Below are positions 7,001 to 8,708 of a stretch of DNA of 8,708 nucleotides, piece by piece; position 1 is the first letter of the stretch; every line of letters starts with the position of its first letter. This stretch comes from Pseudomonadota bacterium (GTDB lineage: Bacteria; Pseudomonadota; Alphaproteobacteria; Rhizobiales; Kaistiaceae). The notes beneath the pieces were generated by a model. The model searched no databases, was not told the origin of the DNA, and worked only from the letters and a program-made list of their open reading frames with translations. Location of the stretch: NCBI GenBank assembly GCA_023433185.1, contig JAEZEN010000092.1, positions 1 to 8,708 on the forward strand, read 5' to 3'. The position numbers and the translations under genes were made by a program.

Positions 7001-8708
7001 ACATCCGGACGACGCCCTTCACTGTTGTCGGCGTCGGCGACATGTCGGGCGACGTGTTCGGAAACGCGATGCTGCTGTCGCCCGCGACCAGGCTCGTCGC
7101 CGCATTCGACCACCGCGACATCTTCATCGACCCCGACCCGGACCCGGAGGCGAGCCTCGCCGAGCGGCGCCGTCTCTTCGACCTGCCGCGCTCGAGCTGG
7201 CAGGACTACGACAGGGCGCTGATCTCGAAGGGCGGCGGCGTCTTTTCGCGCAAGGACAAGTCGATCCCGCTGTCGGCGGAAATCCGGGCCTTCCTCGACC
7301 TCGACGGCGCCCGGGCGGCGCCGGGCGAGGTGCTGCGCGCCATCCTCAAGGCGCGCGCCGACCTCCTGTTCTTCGGCGGCATCGGCACCTTCGTCCGGGC
7401 CGACAGCGAGTCGGACGAGCGCGTCGGCGACCGTGCCAACAACGCCATCCGCATCACCGCCGAGGAGCTCCGCGTCCGGGTCGTGGGCGAGGGCGCGAAT
7501 CTCGGCATGACCCAGCTTGGCCGGGTCGCCTACTGCCTCCATGGCGGGCGCTGCAACTCCGACGCCATCGACAACTCCGCCGGCGTCAACACCTCGGACC
7601 TCGAGGTGAACATCAAGATCGCCCTGCGTGCCGCGATTCGCGCGGGGCGCCTCGATCCGAAGAAGCGCGACGCGCTGCTCGTGGCGATGACCGACGAGGT
7701 CGCCGCCCTCGTGCTCCGCAACAACTACGAGCAGACGCTGGCGATCTCGCTGGCGCGGAGCCGCGGCCTCGCCTTTCTCGGCTTCGAGGGCCAGCTGATG
7801 CGCGACCTCGAGCGCCGCGGCCTGCTCGACCGCAAGGTCGAAGCGCTCCCCGACGACGCCGTCCTGGCCGAACGCGAGGCGGCCGGCCGGCCTTTGACCC
7901 GCCCCGAGATCGCAGTTCTGCTCGCCTTCGCCAAGATCGCGCTCAAGACCGACCTGCTGGCGGCGGCGGTCGCCGACGACCCCGCCCTGGACGACGAACT
8001 GCGGCGCTATTTCCCGACGCACATGGCAAGGACCTTCTCGTCCGAAATCGAGGCCCATCCGCTCCGGGCCGAGATCGTGGCCACGGGAATCGCCAACGCG
8101 ATGATCAACGACGGCGGCCCGACCTACGTTGTCCGGGCGGCGGAACGCACCGGCGCAGCACCGCTTGCCGTGGCGCGCGCCTTCGTCGCGGTGCGCGAAG
8201 CGTACGGCCTAGAGGATCTGGGCGCCGCCATCGACGCGCTCGACAACCGCATTCCGGGCATGGAGCAGATCGGCCTCTACCGGGATGTGCAGGATCTGCT
8301 CGGCGCCCGCACCGTCTGGTTCCTCAGGAACGTCTCGTTCGACGCCGGCATCGCGCCGGTGGTGGAAACCTATGGCGCGGCCATCGCCGAACTGGCGGGC
8401 CTTCTCGATCGCGTGCTGCCGCAGCGTTTCCTCGATGTCCTCGGCGCCGCCGCCGGGGATCTCGCGGCGATCGGGGTTCCGGACGAGCTGGCCCGCCGCA
8501 TCGCGATGCTTCCGGCCCTCGGTCCCGCGCCCGACATCCATCTCGTCGCCGAGGCGACGGGACACTCGTTCGCCGAGGTGGCACCGGTCTATTTCGAGAC
8601 CGCCCACCGGCTGAAGACGGCACGAATCGGCCGCCTCGCCGACTCGATCCCGGTTGCCGACCAGTTCGACGGCCTCGCCCGCGATCGGGCGCTCGAGATG
8701 CTCGGTGT
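4090..8708 (+). CDS. gdh2: NAD-specific glutamate dehydrogenase, large (~180 kDa) type, C-terminus cut by window edge
   Basis: This cytoplasmic enzyme oxidises L-glutamate to 2-oxoglutarate and ammonium with NAD, feeding amino-acid carbon into the TCA cycle. About 1,539 codons are present with no stop; the family runs near 1,600, so only the last few dozen residues are missing. The N-terminal regulatory half has ACT-like segments, including VTVVTIVNADMPFLLDS (90-106), followed by RVHRRTYADYVGAKRYD and RFDRYVSVLVFVPRDRY. The catalytic domain (PF05088 type) shows RGGIRWSDR (811-819), AKAQQAKNAVIVPVGAKGGF (831-850, likely catalytic Lys847), DPYLVVAADKGTATFSD, the dinucleotide-fold GVGDMSGDVFGN (981-992), VVGEGANLGMTQ and DAIDNSAGVNTSD. 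The ATG at 4090 follows a G-rich ribosome site. Residue 993 is Ala where I recall Gly (GNGML) in relatives. Long open frames on the opposite strand are GC-driven shadows. Regulation is not evident; related enzymes are allosterically controlled through the N-terminal half. Confidence 0.96.
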   Translation, partial: MNGQNGERKRLVGLARRALGSAGEDSGRLKALAGDLFAHVGLEDLGVYGGADLARFVRLADAALAIRRTGETALRIDDPEASAGSPVAGVTVVTIVNADMPFLLDSTLAELQAFGAGVRLVAHPIIGVRRDRKGRLEAYHGIGSAPAGTLRESLIQVHLARIEGEERRDDLGARLQSLFVEVRRAVTDWPAMLDRIQGVIADYRTTPAPIPDSERSEAVAFLEWLAEGHFTLLGVRDYDFAGRAGGADLRRADGAGLGILRDPAVRVLRRGGEGVTVTPAIRAFLRQPGPLMVGKSNLVSRVHRRTYADYVGAKRYDAGGELAGETRFLGLFTSAAYTRSVTAVPFVRLKVARVLENAGFDLASHSAKALANVLETYPRDELFQIDEDTLLDFALQILALGERPRVRVLVRPDRFDRYVSVLVFVPRDRYDSDVRGQIGDCLAKAFGGHVSAFYPFFPDGALVRVHFIIGRPADGAPPAPDQATLEAEVAEIVTDWGDDLAAAIRHHGDGEAAERRHAAWGEAFPAGYRESTAPAAAVDDIVAMEGLTEARPIAGNFHHPGDAAAHGVGLKLFHLARPIPLSQRVPMLENLGLRVIDEQTHEVRPPGQAMVFVHDMNLERADGEAFDLEATAGEALATFMAVWEGVAESDGFNALTVTAGLPWREVALLRAVACYLRQGGTPLTQNYMWETLARHPSIAAALVALFRQRFDPGAADAAATAGTVAAIEAALEDVESLEEDRVIRRFLNIVEAIVRTNYFQPGEDGAPCPEIVFKLDPRRVDDLPAPRPFREIFVYGPRVEGVHLRFGAVARGGIRWSDRPLDFRTEILGLAKAQQAKNAVIVPVGAKGGFVPKQLPPASDRAAWAAEGRSAYEIYISRLLDITDNLDGTKVVPPHGVVRRDGDDPYLVVAADKGTATFSDTANAIAERRGFWLGDAFASGGSHGYDLKKMGITARGAWVAVERHFREMDIDIRTTPFTVVGVGDMSGDVFGNAMLLSPATRLVAAFDHRDIFIDPDPDPEASLAERRRLFDLPRSSWQDYDRALISKGGGVFSRKDKSIPLSAEIRAFLDLDGARAAPGEVLRAILKARADLLFFGGIGTFVRADSESDERVGDRANNAIRITAEELRVRVVGEGANLGMTQLGRVAYCLHGGRCNSDAIDNSAGVNTSDLEVNIKIALRAAIRAGRLDPKKRDALLVAMTDEVAALVLRNNYEQTLAISLARSRGLAFLGFEGQLMRDLERRGLLDRKVEALPDDAVLAEREAAGRPLTRPEIAVLLAFAKIALKTDLLAAAVADDPALDDELRRYFPTHMARTFSSEIEAHPLRAEIVATGIANAMINDGGPTYVVRAAERTGAAPLAVARAFVAVREAYGLEDLGAAIDALDNRIPGMEQIGLYRDVQDLLGARTVWFLRNVSFDAGIAPVVETYGAAIAELAGLLDRVLPQRFLDVLGAAAGDLAAIGVPDELARRIAMLPALGPAPDIHLVAEATGHSFAEVAPVYFETAHRLKTARIGRLADSIPVADQFDGLARDRALEMLG

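Noticed and set aside
6098..7222. A 374-codon plus-strand frame within glutamate dehydrogenase
   Set aside because: It is Ser/Arg/Thr/Pro-rich out-of-frame translation of the catalytic domain.
4012..8058. A 1,348-codon open frame on the minus strand opposite glutamate dehydrogenase
   Set aside because: Its product is rich in Arg, Gly, Asp and Val without any recognisable domain, and it lies antisense to an unmistakable gene with many conserved motifs. Strong GC bias at third codon positions removes stops from this antisense frame, so it is a shadow.

Overview
The window is about 8.7 kb of very GC-rich DNA with tightly packed genes. It looks like chromosome from an alphaproteobacterium, most likely of the Hyphomicrobiales (Rhizobiales) type. 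The assignment rests on codon and base use, on the long (about 1,600-residue) NAD-specific glutamate dehydrogenase, on a DUF6790-type membrane protein, and on an aromatic-acid-type gene set combining SDR, MarR, a long IorB and a divergent enoyl-CoA hydratase. This is family recognition by eye; no database search was run.

Left part (1-2972): a divergent, AT-rich control region at about 89-181 separates two transcription units. Leftward, the window edge cuts an enoyl-CoA hydratase/isomerase-like gene after its first 29 codons. Rightward lies a three-gene unit: an SDR dehydrogenase, a MarR-family regulator and an IorB-type subunit of a 2-oxoacid (indolepyruvate) oxidoreductase. The three genes overlap by 4 bp at each junction (GTGA, then ATGA), so they are almost certainly co-transcribed and translationally coupled. 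Hydratase, dehydrogenase and a keto-acid:ferredoxin oxidoreductase subunit together fit a CoA-thioester catabolic pathway, probably for an aromatic or aryl substrate. The MarR protein is the natural candidate to bind the perfect TTTAA-TC-TTAAA inverted repeat in the control region. The catalytic IorA partner, which carries thiamine diphosphate and Fe-S clusters, is not in view.

Middle part (2973-4089): a 120-bp gap holds a weak hairpin after iorB and a stronger imperfect hairpin. It is followed by a multi-pass DUF6790-like membrane protein and a 98-residue, apparently exported or membrane-anchored small protein of unknown function.

Right part (4090-8708): the first roughly 1,539 codons of a large NAD-glutamate dehydrogenase, which converts glutamate to 2-oxoglutarate and ammonium. 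It runs off the right edge with only the last few dozen residues missing. The reading frame was followed by eye through the whole stretch and is open.

No RNA genes, insertion sequences, CRISPR arrays or phage genes were seen. The most interesting part is the compact, self-regulated SDR-MarR-IorB unit with its divergent hydratase. No clearly new biological system is visible.
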